From: Terriglobia bacterium
Lineage (GTDB): Bacteria > Acidobacteriota > Terriglobia > JAIQFV01
Direction: 5' to 3'
Assembly (NCBI GenBank): GCA_020073085.1
Contig: JAIQFV010000001.1
Location: 124,001-188,000, forward strand
Length of the DNA: 64,000 nucleotides
In this document: in pieces, positions 53,554-63,676 of the stretch
Position numbering within the stretch: the stretch's first letter is position 1
How the letters are laid out: every line of letters starts with the position of its first letter
Translations under genes and position numbers: made by a program
The notes under the pieces: model-generated
The model's input: the letters and a program-made list of their open reading frames with translations, nothing else
Told to the model about the DNA's origin: nothing
Databases searched by the model: none

Positions 53554-54948
53554 TCAAAGCACCCCGCCACTGGGCAACCGGCGAGTTATTTCCTCTTCGA
53601 AAGGTTTACCCAGCTGATCGGTCGCGAAGTGCTTGAAAATGATCCTGTCGTCGTAAATTTTCAGGACTTCCCCGTCGTGCAGAACATCCTTCTCGCGAAG
53701 AAAAATTGCCGCGGGGTTTGAGGCTGATTGGACGACCGCATAGTATCCATCCATGCCCTTGACGATCCCCTTGAGCAGGAGTTTATTGACCTGCAACCCC
53801 TTCTTGCCGGGCGGAAGGCTTGAGGGAGGCTCATCACTGGCGCGGACGACGAGGGGGCGGAAAGGATCTCGGCGGCTCAGGAATACAACTCCCTTTTCTT
53901 CAGGTTCCTCCGCCTTGGGCTTCGCTTTCTCGACGCCTTCCTTTTTCGCTTCGCTTGCCTTGGCGGTCTTGCCCGGCTTTCCAGGCTTTGTCTTTGGCGT
54001 GATTGCGGCAGAAGCAGCTGACGTCTTGGCGGCAGGCTTGAGAACCGCCGGTTCGTTCGGTTTTGCAGCTTCCTTGGGCGCCGCTGCTTTCGTCTCCTTG
54101 GTCTTCTGGGTCACTGCTGGGATCCCTGGCTTTTGCACCTGGGCCATTGCCGTGGTTTTGGGTTTCTCTTCCTTTTTAGCCATGGGAGGAACAGGCTTTG
54201 TTGGAGGTTGCGTCTTTGCTGTCGTCTCGGCCTTCTTCGGGAGCTGTTTTTCCTTGGCCTGAGCCGTTACCGCCGGCGGTTTGACTACCTGCGGCTTGGA
54301 AAGGGCCGGACTGACTTTGGCGGCTACTGCGGGTGTGAGTTTTTCAGTCTTGACTGCCGCTGGGGATGAAGCTCCTTTTTTCGGTCCTTCAGCCGAAGCT
54401 GGCTGTTTGGGGGCTTCTTTCTTGGCTTCCGCCACCGGGCCTCTTCCGGCAGGTGGCAAAGGTTTTTTTGCCGGCTCTTTACTGGCCCCCTCCTGCTTGG
54501 CAGGTTGAGGTTTGGTCTCGACCGGTTTCGTCTTATCCTTGGCACCCGCTACCGAACCAGGGGAAGGTTTCCGGCCTTTGGCGGAAGTGTCCAACTCATC
54601 GTGCAACTTGCGAGTGAGCGGGCTCTTGGGAAACTCTTTGTCCATTGACTCCGCAATTTTTCGCGCATCGTCAAACCGATTGAGGGCGATGAGCGTGCGG
54701 CCATACCAGAGCAATCCAATATCCCGGATCATACTCTTGGGATTATTGTTGAGATAGGAGGAGAGCAATTTCTCGGCGGTGGCATAATCGCCAGAACTGT
54801 ATGCCTTTACACCCCGCGAGAAGACATCCTCCTCTTGAGGAGGCCGAGGCGGTGCAACGGCAGCCATTAAGTTCGAATTCAATAATATAACTGAATAAGC
54901 AAGACAGATGCCGAGCACAATGGATTTGCAGCGATTGGTCGGAAGCAT
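53554..54948 (-). CDS. TPR protein with Lys/Ala/Pro-rich linker and PilP-like C-terminus
   Basis: A 464-residue exported protein. After a signal peptide (about 1-30) come TPR-like helices (about 40-110: FSRGVKAYSSGDYATAEKLL, AKIAESMDKEFP-like), then about 235 residues of low-complexity Lys, Ala and Pro. The last 110 residues begin FLSRRDPFRPLV and include VNKLLLKGIVKGMDGYYAVV, which resembles the PilP domain of type IV pilus and secretion systems (RDPF motif, then a beta-barrel). A periplasm-spanning role in a pilus-like machine is possible, but no other pilus gene is near. A strong promoter lies about 50-75 bp upstream. Confidence 0.75.
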   Translation of the reverse strand: MLPTNRCKSIVLGICLAYSVILLNSNLMAAVAPPRPPQEEDVFSRGVKAYSSGDYATAEKLLSSYLNNNPKSMIRDIGLLWYGRTLIALNRFDDARKIAESMDKEFPKSPLTRKLHDELDTSAKGRKPSPGSVAGAKDKTKPVETKPQPAKQEGASKEPAKKPLPPAGRGPVAEAKKEAPKQPASAEGPKKGASSPAAVKTEKLTPAVAAKVSPALSKPQVVKPPAVTAQAKEKQLPKKAETTAKTQPPTKPVPPMAKKEEKPKTTAMAQVQKPGIPAVTQKTKETKAAAPKEAAKPNEPAVLKPAAKTSAASAAITPKTKPGKPGKTAKASEAKKEGVEKAKPKAEEPEEKGVVFLSRRDPFRPLVVRASDEPPSSLPPGKKGLQVNKLLLKGIVKGMDGYYAVVQSASNPAAIFLREKDVLHDGEVLKIYDDRIIFKHFATDQLGKPFEEEITRRLPSGGVL

Positions 54949-55290
54949 TGTTTAACCTCGTTGCGAGGATACACGAAGGCGGTAACTGTTGGAGATACTA
55001 GAAATGAACATCGAGAATGTCAACACAAATCAATTTTTCCCGGGCCACTCCACCGGAAACATAAAAGTTGGACCCCGATCACAAAACCTGTTGCGACCGT
55101 GACTACTAGCATACATTGGTCTCTAGCGGGAACTGTAATGGCCATCACATGGTCAGAATTTCTTTTGCCGGAGGTGGCGCCCTGCATTTCCTTCAAAATC
55201 CTCAACAAGGGGTGGAAAAAACCTCAATTCCCCCGTCCCGCGAGAAGATCTGCTGGTGTCCATTCGTCCAGGAACGATGTCCTCCACCGG
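54949..55290. other. Spacer before the rapZ stop
   Basis: About 340 bp holding the promoter of the TPR/PilP-like gene. Nothing else is recognisable; no terminator for rapZ was found. Confidence 0.35.
54995..55023 (-). promoter_or_regulatory. Sigma-70 promoter of the TPR/PilP-like gene
   Basis: On the minus strand perfect TTGACA (55018-55023), a 17-bp spacer and TAGTAT (54995-55000). The leader would be about 40 bases. Confidence 0.8.
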
Positions 55291-56319
55291 CTACTTCTCC
55301 CCATTCGTGATGTCCCGGTGTTCGAGCGTGGTCCGGTAATGGAGCGATTTGAACAGCTGATCGAGTTGGTTCGCGATCACTACCGAGCGATGCCGGCCGC
55401 CGGTGCAGCCGACCGCGATGGTCAGATAACTCTTTCCTTCCGCCACATATTGGGGAATGAGAAATTTCAGCAGATCGCTCAAGCGATTCAGAAACTCGCG
55501 CGTTTGTTTAAACGAAAGCACGTAGCGGCGAACCCGGGCATCATTCCCTGTACGTTCACGGTATGAGGCCACAAAATTCGGGTTCGGAAGGAACCGGACG
55601 TCAAACACGAGATCGCTCATCGGGGGCACGCCGTTACGATAGCCGAAGCTGAGGGTGTTGATATGGAGGGGCCGATGTTGTCTCTGTTCGGTAAACCGCT
55701 CCATAATGGTTCGCCTCAGTTCATGAACCGTGAAGGTGGTGGTATCGATCACGGCGTCGGCAAGGGCCCGAATCGGCTTCAGTTTCTTGCGCTCGATGGC
55801 GATCGACTGGCTGACGGCTTGCCGTGCGGTCAGGGGATGGGGGCGGCGGGTTTCACTGTACCGCCGCACCAGGATGGGCGTGGCCGCCTCCAGGAAAAAC
55901 AGCCTGGTGCTGACTCCCATCAACCTCAGCTGGCGGTAGATCTTGGGAAAACGCCGCAAGGCGGTCCCTTCACGCACATCCACGACCATCGCCGTCTGAT
56001 GGAATTCCGCACCTGAACTCATGCTTAGTTCGGCGAAAAGGGGGATCAAATCAATAGGCAGGTTGTCGATGCAGTAATAGCCGAGGTCTTCGAAGGTCTT
56101 GAGGGCTGATCCCTTTCCGGACCCGCTTAGGCCGGTGATGACAACAAACTGGATTTCCTCGGGCCTGAAAAACAGGGGCGGCTTGGGTTCCTTGGTCTTG
56201 CGATGGGAATGGGGTGACACAAGTCTGTTTTTGGGTTCGAAGAATTCTTCAGCCCGGGTTACGGAACACGTCCCCGGAGGAGGCGGCCATGACCCCGCCT
56301 CGCCCCGCTTCTCCGCCAC
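55291..56319 (-). CDS. rapZ: RNase adapter protein RapZ / YvcJ-family nucleotide-binding protein
   Basis: A P-loop protein of up to 342 residues. Walker A is GLSGSGKGS (Gly rather than Ser/Thr directly after Lys), followed by FEDLGYYCIDNLP and, in the C-terminal domain, FGYRNGVPPMSDLVFDVRFLPNP and IAVGCTGGRHRSV. In E. coli RapZ binds GlmZ RNA to control amino-sugar synthesis. The first 55 residues precede the usual RapZ start and have no ribosome site, so the true start may be a GTG near residue 34. It ends the rpoN-hpf-rapZ group; ptsN is absent. Confidence 0.9.
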   Translation of the reverse strand: MAEKRGEAGSWPPPPGTCSVTRAEEFFEPKNRLVSPHSHRKTKEPKPPLFFRPEEIQFVVITGLSGSGKGSALKTFEDLGYYCIDNLPIDLIPLFAELSMSSGAEFHQTAMVVDVREGTALRRFPKIYRQLRLMGVSTRLFFLEAATPILVRRYSETRRPHPLTARQAVSQSIAIERKKLKPIRALADAVIDTTTFTVHELRRTIMERFTEQRQHRPLHINTLSFGYRNGVPPMSDLVFDVRFLPNPNFVASYRERTGNDARVRRYVLSFKQTREFLNRLSDLLKFLIPQYVAEGKSYLTIAVGCTGGRHRSVVIANQLDQLFKSLHYRTTLEHRDITNGEK

Positions 56320-56372
56320 TACATCAGGGGCAAGGAGAAGAGGTCAATCGCATGGATGCGAAGCAGGCTTTA

Positions 56373-56915
56373 TTAAACCTCCGGCTCAATGAGTCCAAAA
56401 TGACCATCACTCCGGCGGTAGATGACATTGATTGAATCGGATTCGGCATTTCGGAACACGAGGAACTCGTCCTTGGACTCATTCACTTCCTGGACGGCCT
56501 CTTCCACCGACATGGGTTTCACGGCAAATTTACGCGTTTTGATGATACGAATCCCGTCGCCGGAAACCTGGACCGTCTCCCGATCCAGCACGTTCATGGT
56601 GACATGCGAGAGCGATTCCGATCGTCGCTTGCTCTCCTTGCGCTTGGCCTTCGATTTTTTCGCCTGTTTCTCAATCTTTTCGAGTGCGCCCAGTATGGAG
56701 GAATACATATCCGTCGTCTCGTGGACTCCCACAAAAGCAGCGAGGCGGGCCTTCGCGGTAATTTCTGCAATATGGCGGTGCTTTTCCACAGTTAGAATCA
56801 CATGGGCCTTGATCTGGTCACCCAATATCCGCTTCAGCTTAAACAGATGCTCTTCGGTGTACTCTTTAATGGCGGGAGTAATGTCCATCTGACGACCCGT
56901 GTAATCGATTTGCAT
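56373..56915 (-). CDS. hpf: Ribosome hibernation promoting factor, long form
   Basis: A 180-residue HPF. The N-terminal domain (MQIDYTGRQMDITPAIKEYT ... about 1-100) sits in the mRNA channel of the 30S subunit; the C-terminal domain (about 120-180, KPMSVEEAVQEVNESKDEFLVFRN) mediates 100S dimer formation in long-form HPF. They are joined by a Lys-rich linker. AGGAGGT seven bases before the ATG is a near-perfect ribosome site and excludes 22 upstream codons. It follows rpoN by about 90 bp. Confidence 0.95.
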   Translation of the reverse strand: MQIDYTGRQMDITPAIKEYTEEHLFKLKRILGDQIKAHVILTVEKHRHIAEITAKARLAAFVGVHETTDMYSSILGALEKIEKQAKKSKAKRKESKRRSESLSHVTMNVLDRETVQVSGDGIRIIKTRKFAVKPMSVEEAVQEVNESKDEFLVFRNAESDSINVIYRRSDGHFGLIEPEV

Positions 56916-57006
56916 GGACGCCACCTCCTGACTTGAGTTACCAGCGTTGATGGGACCGAACATGGGTTGTTCCGCGTTCACTTGGTTCCTGGATCATATG
57001 TGCAGG

Positions 57007-58479
57007 CTAACTTTTGATGCGTCGCTGATGGGTTGAGGGAATCTTCATATCCTCGCGGTACTTGGCCACCGTGCGTCGAGTCACCTGGATTCCTTCGCCA
57101 TTGAGCCGCCGGGTGATCTCCTCGTCGGTTAATGGATTCTGGGAATCCTCTTCTTCGATCATCTTCTTGACGCGTCGCTTCAAAATCACGAGCGACGTCT
57201 CGTTCCCCATGGGCCCGCCGACGGCTTCCGAGAAGAAATAACGCAACTCGTACACCCCCTGCGGGGTATGCGCGTACTTATGCGCCACGGCGCGGCTGAC
57301 GGTGGAGGGGTGCACCCCCAGCTCTTCCGCCACTTCCTTGATCATCATGGGCTTCATTTGGTCGATGCCGAAGTCCAGAAACTCGCGCTGCCGGCGGACA
57401 ATCGATTCACACACCCTCAGGATGGTCAGCTTACGCTGCTCGATATTCTTCAGGAGCTGGAGCGCCGAACCGAACCGCTCCCGCACATAATCCCGGACAT
57501 CCTTGGGGGACGCGTTCTTCTCGACCATCTTCTTGTAGGTCTGGTTGAGACGAAGCTGGGGGATGTCGTCCTCATTCAGCACAATGGTATAAGTGTCTCC
57601 CACTTTGACAAAGAAGACGTCCGGCTGGATGAGTCGAGGTTCCACTTTGTTGTACCGCTGTCCCGGGCGCGGATCGAGCGTCTTGATCTGCTCCACTGCG
57701 GCAATGACCGCATTCACCGGCCGGTTGACGGCCCGGGCAATCTCGCGGTATTGCTTGTTCTGCACCTGCCTCAAGTGATTCTCGACGATGGTGACCGCCA
57801 AGGGATTGGGCTCTCCCAAACTGTGCAGCTGGATCAGCAAAGATTCCCTCAGGTCGCGTGCTGCTACGCCGACCGGATCAAATTCCTGGACCAGCTTTAA
57901 TCCCTGCTCGATGAGCTCTACGGGCAGGCCGCTGGAAGAGGAAATCTCCTCCAGCGTCGCTTTCAGCAATCCGTCCTCATCCAGATTGCCGATGATCTCA
58001 GAGGCTGCCGTACGCACGTCCTCCTCCACCACCGCAAAACCAAGTTGCCAGCTGAGATGATCAGCCAGCGTCTGGGGCTTCGAGAGGAAATTCTCAAAGG
58101 AGGGTTTCTCGATGACTTCGGATTGGGTGGCTGTCGAGGACGGCTCGAAATAATCGTCAAAATACTGGCTGAACTCAAAGTCCCCGCCCATGCTCGCGGA
58201 GTCGTCGGCGGGCAGAGTTTCGATCACTTCCTTTTCGCGGACGCGTTCCGAAGGTGCCTTGGTTCGGGCCTCCCGGTCCGCTCCCTCTTCCTCCTCTTCC
58301 GGCGCGGGACCTTCCAGCGCGATCTCTTCAAGAACCGGATTCTCCATGACCTCCTGACGGATCATCTCGCCCAGCTCCAGGTTGTTGAGCGCCAGAATGG
58401 ACACCATCTGGACCAGGCCAGGAGTGAGGATTTGCTTTTGAGCGATTCGAAGGCTCAGTTTGGGTTGTAAGCTCGACAT
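57007..58479 (-). CDS. rpoN: RNA polymerase sigma-54 factor
   Basis: Sigma-54 of 490 residues. Region I (about 1-50: LSLRIAQKQILTPGLVQMVS) is Gln/Leu-rich; region II is acidic with EEEEEGAD; region III holds the core-binding part, an HTH in VAEELGVHPSTVSRAVAHKY and the RpoN box RRTVAKYREDMKIPST near the end. It needs AAA+ activators, none of which is in the window. Its position between lptB and hpf is widely conserved. Confidence 0.97.
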   Translation of the reverse strand: MSSLQPKLSLRIAQKQILTPGLVQMVSILALNNLELGEMIRQEVMENPVLEEIALEGPAPEEEEEGADREARTKAPSERVREKEVIETLPADDSASMGGDFEFSQYFDDYFEPSSTATQSEVIEKPSFENFLSKPQTLADHLSWQLGFAVVEEDVRTAASEIIGNLDEDGLLKATLEEISSSSGLPVELIEQGLKLVQEFDPVGVAARDLRESLLIQLHSLGEPNPLAVTIVENHLRQVQNKQYREIARAVNRPVNAVIAAVEQIKTLDPRPGQRYNKVEPRLIQPDVFFVKVGDTYTIVLNEDDIPQLRLNQTYKKMVEKNASPKDVRDYVRERFGSALQLLKNIEQRKLTILRVCESIVRRQREFLDFGIDQMKPMMIKEVAEELGVHPSTVSRAVAHKYAHTPQGVYELRYFFSEAVGGPMGNETSLVILKRRVKKMIEEEDSQNPLTDEEITRRLNGEGIQVTRRTVAKYREDMKIPSTHQRRIKS

Positions 58480-58636
58480 ACGTGGTGGTTGAAGACCCTC
58501 CTGAATTCAATCGATGCGGAATGTCAGATCCATTTTACTTCGAACTGAGTTCCAGCGAAAGTCTCCCATTCAATTTCAACTCGTTTCCTTTCCAAAAGTA
58601 TGACAACAGCCCATCCCCGGCACCGCCGACACCCCA

Positions 58637-59407
58637 TCAACTCAACGAGAAATTATCGCCCAGGTAGACGCGCCGAACATCGGGATCATTGGACAACCCA
58701 TCCGGAGTGCCCACCCGAAAGATCTTCCCGTCGTGAATGATATAAGCCCGATCGGTCACGCGCAGGGTTTCACGGACATTATGATCAGTCATCAGAACCC
58801 CGATCTTCCGGGTCTTGAGATGGGAGATGATCTTCTGGATGTCATCGACCGCCTGGGGGTCGATGCCCGCAAAGGGCTCGTCCAGCAGGATGAAGGACGG
58901 TGAGATGACCAGTGACCGGGCGATTTCCACGCGGCGACGCTCGCCCCCCGAAAGGGTGTACCCGTAGCTCCGACGCACCTGGGTAATGCCGAGATCCTCG
59001 AGCAGGTTTTCGCACCGGTGACGGCGCTCATAGGCAGACAGGGGCAGCATTTCCAGGATTGACAGCAGATTCTCTTCGACGGTCAACTTCCGGAAGATGG
59101 AAGTCTCCTGCGGCAGATAGCTGATCCCATTGCGGGCCCGCAGAAACATCGGCAGCCGGGTGATATCCTCGCTGTTGAGCTTCACGCTGCCCGAGTCCGG
59201 CAGGGTCAGGCCCACGATAATGTGAAATGTCGTGGTCTTCCCCGCCCCGTTCGGGCCCAACAGCCCGACAACCTCTCCCTGCGTTACTTCCAGGTTCACG
59301 GAATTCACTACACGGCGACCTCGAAACGACTTGTTAATCTCGATTGTCCGGAGGACCTGGGAGCCGTTCGATGACGAACTGTTGGCGGGAGTTCGGTTCG
59401 ACGTCAT
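58637..59407 (-). CDS. lptB: LPS export ABC transporter ATP-binding protein
   Basis: ATPase of 256 residues driving LPS extraction from the inner membrane with LptF/G. Walker A is GPNGAGKTT, the signature [14 protein letters not shown], Walker [13 protein letters not shown] and the switch His is in [11 protein letters not shown]. Its start overlaps the end of the lptC-lptA gene by four bases. lptF and lptG are not in the window. Confidence 0.96.
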   Translation of the reverse strand: MTSNRTPANSSSSNGSQVLRTIEINKSFRGRRVVNSVNLEVTQGEVVGLLGPNGAGKTTTFHIIVGLTLPDSGSVKLNSEDITRLPMFLRARNGISYLPQETSIFRKLTVEENLLSILEMLPLSAYERRHRCENLLEDLGITQVRRSYGYTLSGGERRRVEIARSLVISPSFILLDEPFAGIDPQAVDDIQKIISHLKTRKIGVLMTDHNVRETLRVTDRAYIIHDGKIFRVGTPDGLSNDPDVRRVYLGDNFSLS

Positions 59408-61764
59408 TGCCGAGCTACTTTATGCTGCGTGGTTGCAAGCGCCTGATTGTCCCCATCAATCAAAATCCTATCATCGCGTGTGAAGAAAGTCAATTCACGG
59501 CCGGTGGATGCGCCCTTCACCGCATCGACAATCGTGGGATGGTTCCCGCTCAAAAGGACCCGGTTTTCACGGGGAAAAAACTCTGCGCGCTCGCTGGTGG
59601 CCCGCCGTTGAGGCTGTTCAATCAGAACCCCTCCCTGGGCGATGGCACGGTCGACCCGTCCTTCGTGGGGTTTGGGTTTCTCAACGAAAAAGATATCGAG
59701 GGTGGGCGCTCCCAGGGTCCCCATCTCCCCCTTCATGACCACATGATCCTGGTAGTGGGCCCGCTGCTTGGAGTCGTCATACTGCAGCTCGTCGGCGGTC
59801 ACCGACACAAAGTCTTTCTTTCCCTTCCCACTCTCTTCCGTCAGAAAGGTGCTCATGACATGGTGTGACGCCACCATTGTTTTGGCGGTTTGATCCAGGT
59901 GGATCTCATCACCCTTCACCACGTCATCATCCTGCCACATGCGGGCATTCCCCGAGTATAAGGCCGTATGTTCCCGCGAGCGCGCAACGAGCCGGTGGGC
60001 GGAGATGAAGACTGGACTATTGGTGTTCGAAAAGGGAGCTGACGTGGATTTTCGATCCTGGTAAATCGTCAGGACATTTCCCTCTGCCGTGAGTTTGTCG
60101 GATTGTTCGTCCATGGTCATGGTGCGTGCGGTAGTCTTGGCGGTCGAATCCCATACCTCGGGGTCCCCCTGGAGCAAGGTCACTCTTTCCGCCGCCGTAT
60201 AATGGGCCCTCGTGGCGGTTGCCTGGCGCAGCAGCGTCGCGTTCCGGGAGGCCGGCTGGGAGCTGAGGCCCGTTTCCACGAATCGAAAACCACCGGTCTG
60301 ATCGATGCTGGTCAACAGTCCGCTGGCGGGATCAAATCGTGCCACGAGCGCGTCGCTTTGCGTCTTTCGATGAGTGCTGGACGGGAGCGGAGACCTCGGC
60401 TCCAGGTCCACCGTGACGTGTCCCGTCGCCCGGAAGGAATCCAATGTATTCCTCTGCCCGGAGAAGGTGGCATCGAATCGGTCTCCCGCCACGACCTTTC
60501 GATCCAGGGTGGGCTGGGTGGGGATCAGTTCCAGGATCCCGGGGACGGGAGTGATCAGGCCCTCAAATTCGCGTCCTCCCGCACGCAGTGTGATTTCAAC
60601 CCGGGCTGAATGCAGGATTTCGGTTTCCGTGGTGTTCGACAGAGAGAGGGCGGGGGCGCCAGGAGGCGAGGGGGCCGTCGAGCGTGCTTCTTTTCCGCCG
60701 GCAGGAATGATCTTCAGGACGACGTCATTCTCTGCAATTAATTGATGCGGCTCGTTACGGCTTCCGGTAAACAGGGTGGTGAGCCGCTGGGCGTTCAGTT
60801 CCGTCGTCGAGGTAAGGGAGCGGCTCTCTGAATGGACATTGCCCTCTGCGACAATCTGGTCCAATGATTTCGCTTCACCTCCAAGTTTTGCCGTGATGAC
60901 ATTCGCTGTTAAATCTGATTGTGCATTGGGTGCCTGGGTTTTCACCGAGGGGTTCCCCCGCGCCTCTGCCGTCTCAACCCGGTTGTCCGAACCCAGGTGG
61001 ATCACCAAATCCATCGCATCCAGCGAGTCGTCTCCATGACTGAGATGAACCGGGCTTCCAAATGCGATCTGGTGGGCTGCCTTTTCGAAACTCAGAGACC
61101 CACTCGTGATTTCCACGGGAGGCGCGCCCTGGCCTCGATCCAGTTTGACGTGCACGTCCTGCAGCAAGCTCAGACGATCCTTCGAAGCATCATATTTCAT
61201 TCCCAGGGCACTGCCGCTGAGATCGTTGAAGGTGAATTGCACCGGGGCGGCGGTTTCCACTCGGTTTTCTCTCTGGGAATAAAGCACCTTCGAGGTTTTG
61301 ACCAAGGTCTTATTCAGATAAGCCTTGCTCGGATCGGTCTCGGCGAGGCGGGTGGCCCGGACCTCCTGGTTCTTGCTGCTCAACAGAATGCTCACATCAC
61401 CTTCAAATTGAATGGTGCCGGAGTCCTGACTATAGTCAGCGCGAGCGCTGTGGATTCGGTCATAGCGATCGCCATCCCGGCCGTAAACCAGAACCTCAAC
61501 GTCTTCGAGAAGGTTCTTGTTGCCCTTCAGACCCAGATTGCGCCAGGCCTTAATGGAGTAAACGGTTCGGCCGGATTCAATCTTGGTATAGTTGAAACCG
61601 ACGGTGGAGTTCTCCACATTCTGAGGCAGCAATTCGGGAATAGTATGCTTCAGCGCCTTGAGGCGCGAGGCGCGACGCAGGTAGTTCCACGACGTCAAGG
61701 CGACAATGAGGAGCAGGGCGATGACAACGATGACTCGCGTGACTCGAATGTGATGATATTGCAC
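59404..61764 (-). CDS. LptC-LptA fusion / OstA-like LPS transport protein
   Basis: A large periplasmic LPS-transport protein of 786 residues. An N-terminal membrane anchor (about 6-26, [20 protein letters not shown]) leads to an LptC-like domain (about 60-230). The rest is a series of OstA/LptA-like beta-jellyroll repeats, ending [20 protein letters not shown]...[19 protein letters not shown], the LptA hallmark. In E. coli LptC (191 residues) and LptA (185) are separate; the extra length implies several tandem jellyrolls in one chain bridging the periplasm. The GTG used has AGGGG six bases before; a GTG 32 codons earlier is possible. Confidence 0.85.
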   Translation of the reverse strand: MQYHHIRVTRVIVVIALLLIVALTSWNYLRRASRLKALKHTIPELLPQNVENSTVGFNYTKIESGRTVYSIKAWRNLGLKGNKNLLEDVEVLVYGRDGDRYDRIHSARADYSQDSGTIQFEGDVSILLSSKNQEVRATRLAETDPSKAYLNKTLVKTSKVLYSQRENRVETAAPVQFTFNDLSGSALGMKYDASKDRLSLLQDVHVKLDRGQGAPPVEITSGSLSFEKAAHQIAFGSPVHLSHGDDSLDAMDLVIHLGSDNRVETAEARGNPSVKTQAPNAQSDLTANVITAKLGGEAKSLDQIVAEGNVHSESRSLTSTTELNAQRLTTLFTGSRNEPHQLIAENDVVLKIIPAGGKEARSTAPSPPGAPALSLSNTTETEILHSARVEITLRAGGREFEGLITPVPGILELIPTQPTLDRKVVAGDRFDATFSGQRNTLDSFRATGHVTVDLEPRSPLPSSTHRKTQSDALVARFDPASGLLTSIDQTGGFRFVETGLSSQPASRNATLLRQATATRAHYTAAERVTLLQGDPEVWDSTAKTTARTMTMDEQSDKLTAEGNVLTIYQDRKSTSAPFSNTNSPVFISAHRLVARSREHTALYSGNARMWQDDDVVKGDEIHLDQTAKTMVASHHVMSTFLTEESGKGKKDFVSVTADELQYDDSKQRAHYQDHVVMKGEMGTLGAPTLDIFFVEKPKPHEGRVDRAIAQGGVLIEQPQRRATSERAEFFPRENRVLLSGNHPTIVDAVKGASTGRELTFFTRDDRILIDGDNQALATTQHKVARQ

Positions 61765-61912
61765 TGTGCGCCCCTGGCCCGCGGCTTCTTGTCTTGGCAG
61801 GAAGTGGTCTACTGATTCAATGAGGCGGCAGGAGTTCCGGGGGCCCTCGAGCCCCTTCACCGGAGCTGCTCTGAGCTTTGACCCCTGGGATCAAAGCGCT
61901 GCGTCCCTGGTT

Positions 61913-63628
61913 CTACTCGAAATCCTTAATCGTCAATTGCAAGGAGGTCACGGCCTGAAACGTATTTTGATTGAGTTGAAACGCCATGGAAATTTCGCGC
62001 CCTCTTCCAGCACCCCCATTGAGCCGTGCCCCCATTCCCCATCCCAAAGCATCCAGAGAAACCCCATCCTGTTCCACACGCAATTTTAGATGCTTTTCCT
62101 TGAGGATGCGTGGCTCATACACCATTCTCAAATCGCGCGCGACAAACGTGGGAACCGGGTTCCCCTCCCCATACGGTTCAAGCGAGACCATCTCCGCATA
62201 CAGCTGGTCATCTAGATCGGAGAGGCGAACTTCAGCGTCAATCTCCAGACTCGGGATCAGATCCTCCGGCGTAAGGACCGCGCGCGCATAGGCATTCAAC
62301 CGTTGGCGCAGTTCCGCAATCCGCTCCACCGGCAGAGAGAAGCCGACGGCATGAGAATGTCCGCCATAGCGCGTGAATAGATCCTGCACCTGGTCCAGGG
62401 CCCGAAGCAGATGAAATGCCTTGATCGACCGTCCGGACCCCTGGGCCACTCCATCTTCACAGGCCAGGATGAGGGTCGGACGGTGGTATTTCTCCAGGAC
62501 TTTCGAAGCGGCGATCCCGATGACCCCACGGTGCCACCCCTCGCCCGCGAGAACCATGACCAGGTCCTCTGTCAAGGCGGGATCCCGGGTGAGTTGCTCA
62601 TCGATGGACTGAAGGATGTGCTGCTCGATCTGCTGCCGCTCGGAGTTCATCTGATTCATTTTCTCGGCGAGCGACCGGGTCACCGATTCATCATCGGTTG
62701 AGAACAGTTCGACCACCTCGTTTGCCCCGCCCATCCGCCCCACAGCATTGATACGCGGAGCGATCCGGAAGCCGATGTCACTCGAAAGAATCTTTTTATC
62801 CTTCAACCCCGAGATTTCCAAAAGCGCCTTCAATCCCACATTGGCGGGCTGGGCCAACCGCTCCAGGCCAAACTTGACGATGACCCGATTCTCCCCGACC
62901 AGCGGCACGACGTCGGCAACCGTTCCGATGGCGACTATCTTCAGAAATGAAGGGAGGAGCGACAGCCGGTTGGTCTTCTGGAGCAGGGCTTGGACGACCT
63001 TGAAGGCGACCCCGCAGCCGCACAGGTTCTCATTGGGATACCCGCAGTCGCTGCGCTTGGGATTGAGGACGGCCAGCGCCTGGGGAATTTCGGTCTGGCC
63101 TGCTTCGTCTTCTTCCGGAAGATGATGGTCGGTGATGATCGTATCGAGGCCCAGGGCAGACGCCGCCCGCACGACTTCAAACGACCGGATACCGGTGTCC
63201 ACGCTGATGACGAGTCGAAAGCCCTCGGCGGCGGCACGCTCGATAACGTCCTCTTTCATCCCGTACCCGTCGATCAGCCGGCGCGGGATGTGGTAACGCA
63301 CCTCACCCCCCAGCATCTGGATCGCTTTTCGAAGGATGACCACGGCCGTCATCCCGTCGACGTCATAGTCCCCATAGATCAGGATTTTTTCGTGCTTTTC
63401 GACTGCTTCCAGAATACGCTCGACTGCCCGCGGAAGACCGCACATCAACGCGGGATCATGCAGGTCAGAGAGCGAGGGGTGCAAGAACTTGTAGGCGTGC
63501 TCCGGGTTGGCGAGCCCGCGGTTGATCAGCAGGCGTGCCATCAGCTCGGAACAACCCAGTTCTCCCTTGAGCGTGGCCGTTTTCGAAGGATCGGCGGTAG
63601 CGAGTGACCATTTCATGATTCGGCCCAT
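61913..63628 (-). CDS. recJ: Single-stranded-DNA-specific exonuclease RecJ
   Basis: DHH-family 5'-3' exonuclease of about 571 residues. Motif I is LIYGDYDVDGMTAVV, motif III TDHHLPEEDEAG with the DHH triad, and the DHHA1 domain has RYGGHSHAVGFSL. C-terminal OB-like domain ends the protein. The frame runs 117 codons further upstream, but that part is a translation of the 82-bp tandem repeats in shifting frames, so the ATG at MGRIMKWSLA is used; another ATG lies four codons later. It leads the lpt-rpoN gene string. Confidence 0.94.
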   Translation of the reverse strand: MGRIMKWSLATADPSKTATLKGELGCSELMARLLINRGLANPEHAYKFLHPSLSDLHDPALMCGLPRAVERILEAVEKHEKILIYGDYDVDGMTAVVILRKAIQMLGGEVRYHIPRRLIDGYGMKEDVIERAAAEGFRLVISVDTGIRSFEVVRAASALGLDTIITDHHLPEEDEAGQTEIPQALAVLNPKRSDCGYPNENLCGCGVAFKVVQALLQKTNRLSLLPSFLKIVAIGTVADVVPLVGENRVIVKFGLERLAQPANVGLKALLEISGLKDKKILSSDIGFRIAPRINAVGRMGGANEVVELFSTDDESVTRSLAEKMNQMNSERQQIEQHILQSIDEQLTRDPALTEDLVMVLAGEGWHRGVIGIAASKVLEKYHRPTLILACEDGVAQGSGRSIKAFHLLRALDQVQDLFTRYGGHSHAVGFSLPVERIAELRQRLNAYARAVLTPEDLIPSLEIDAEVRLSDLDDQLYAEMVSLEPYGEGNPVPTFVARDLRMVYEPRILKEKHLKLRVEQDGVSLDALGWGMGARLNGGAGRGREISMAFQLNQNTFQAVTSLQLTIKDFE

Positions 63629-63676
63629 TCTACCACGCCGAAAAGATGTGGGGAATTTCAATCGTGGGGTGCCGCA

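Noticed and set aside
60919-61815. A 298-codon plus-strand frame opposite the lptC-lptA gene
   Set aside because: Antisense shadow without a ribosome site or recognisable motif, while the opposite strand encodes anchored OstA-type repeats.
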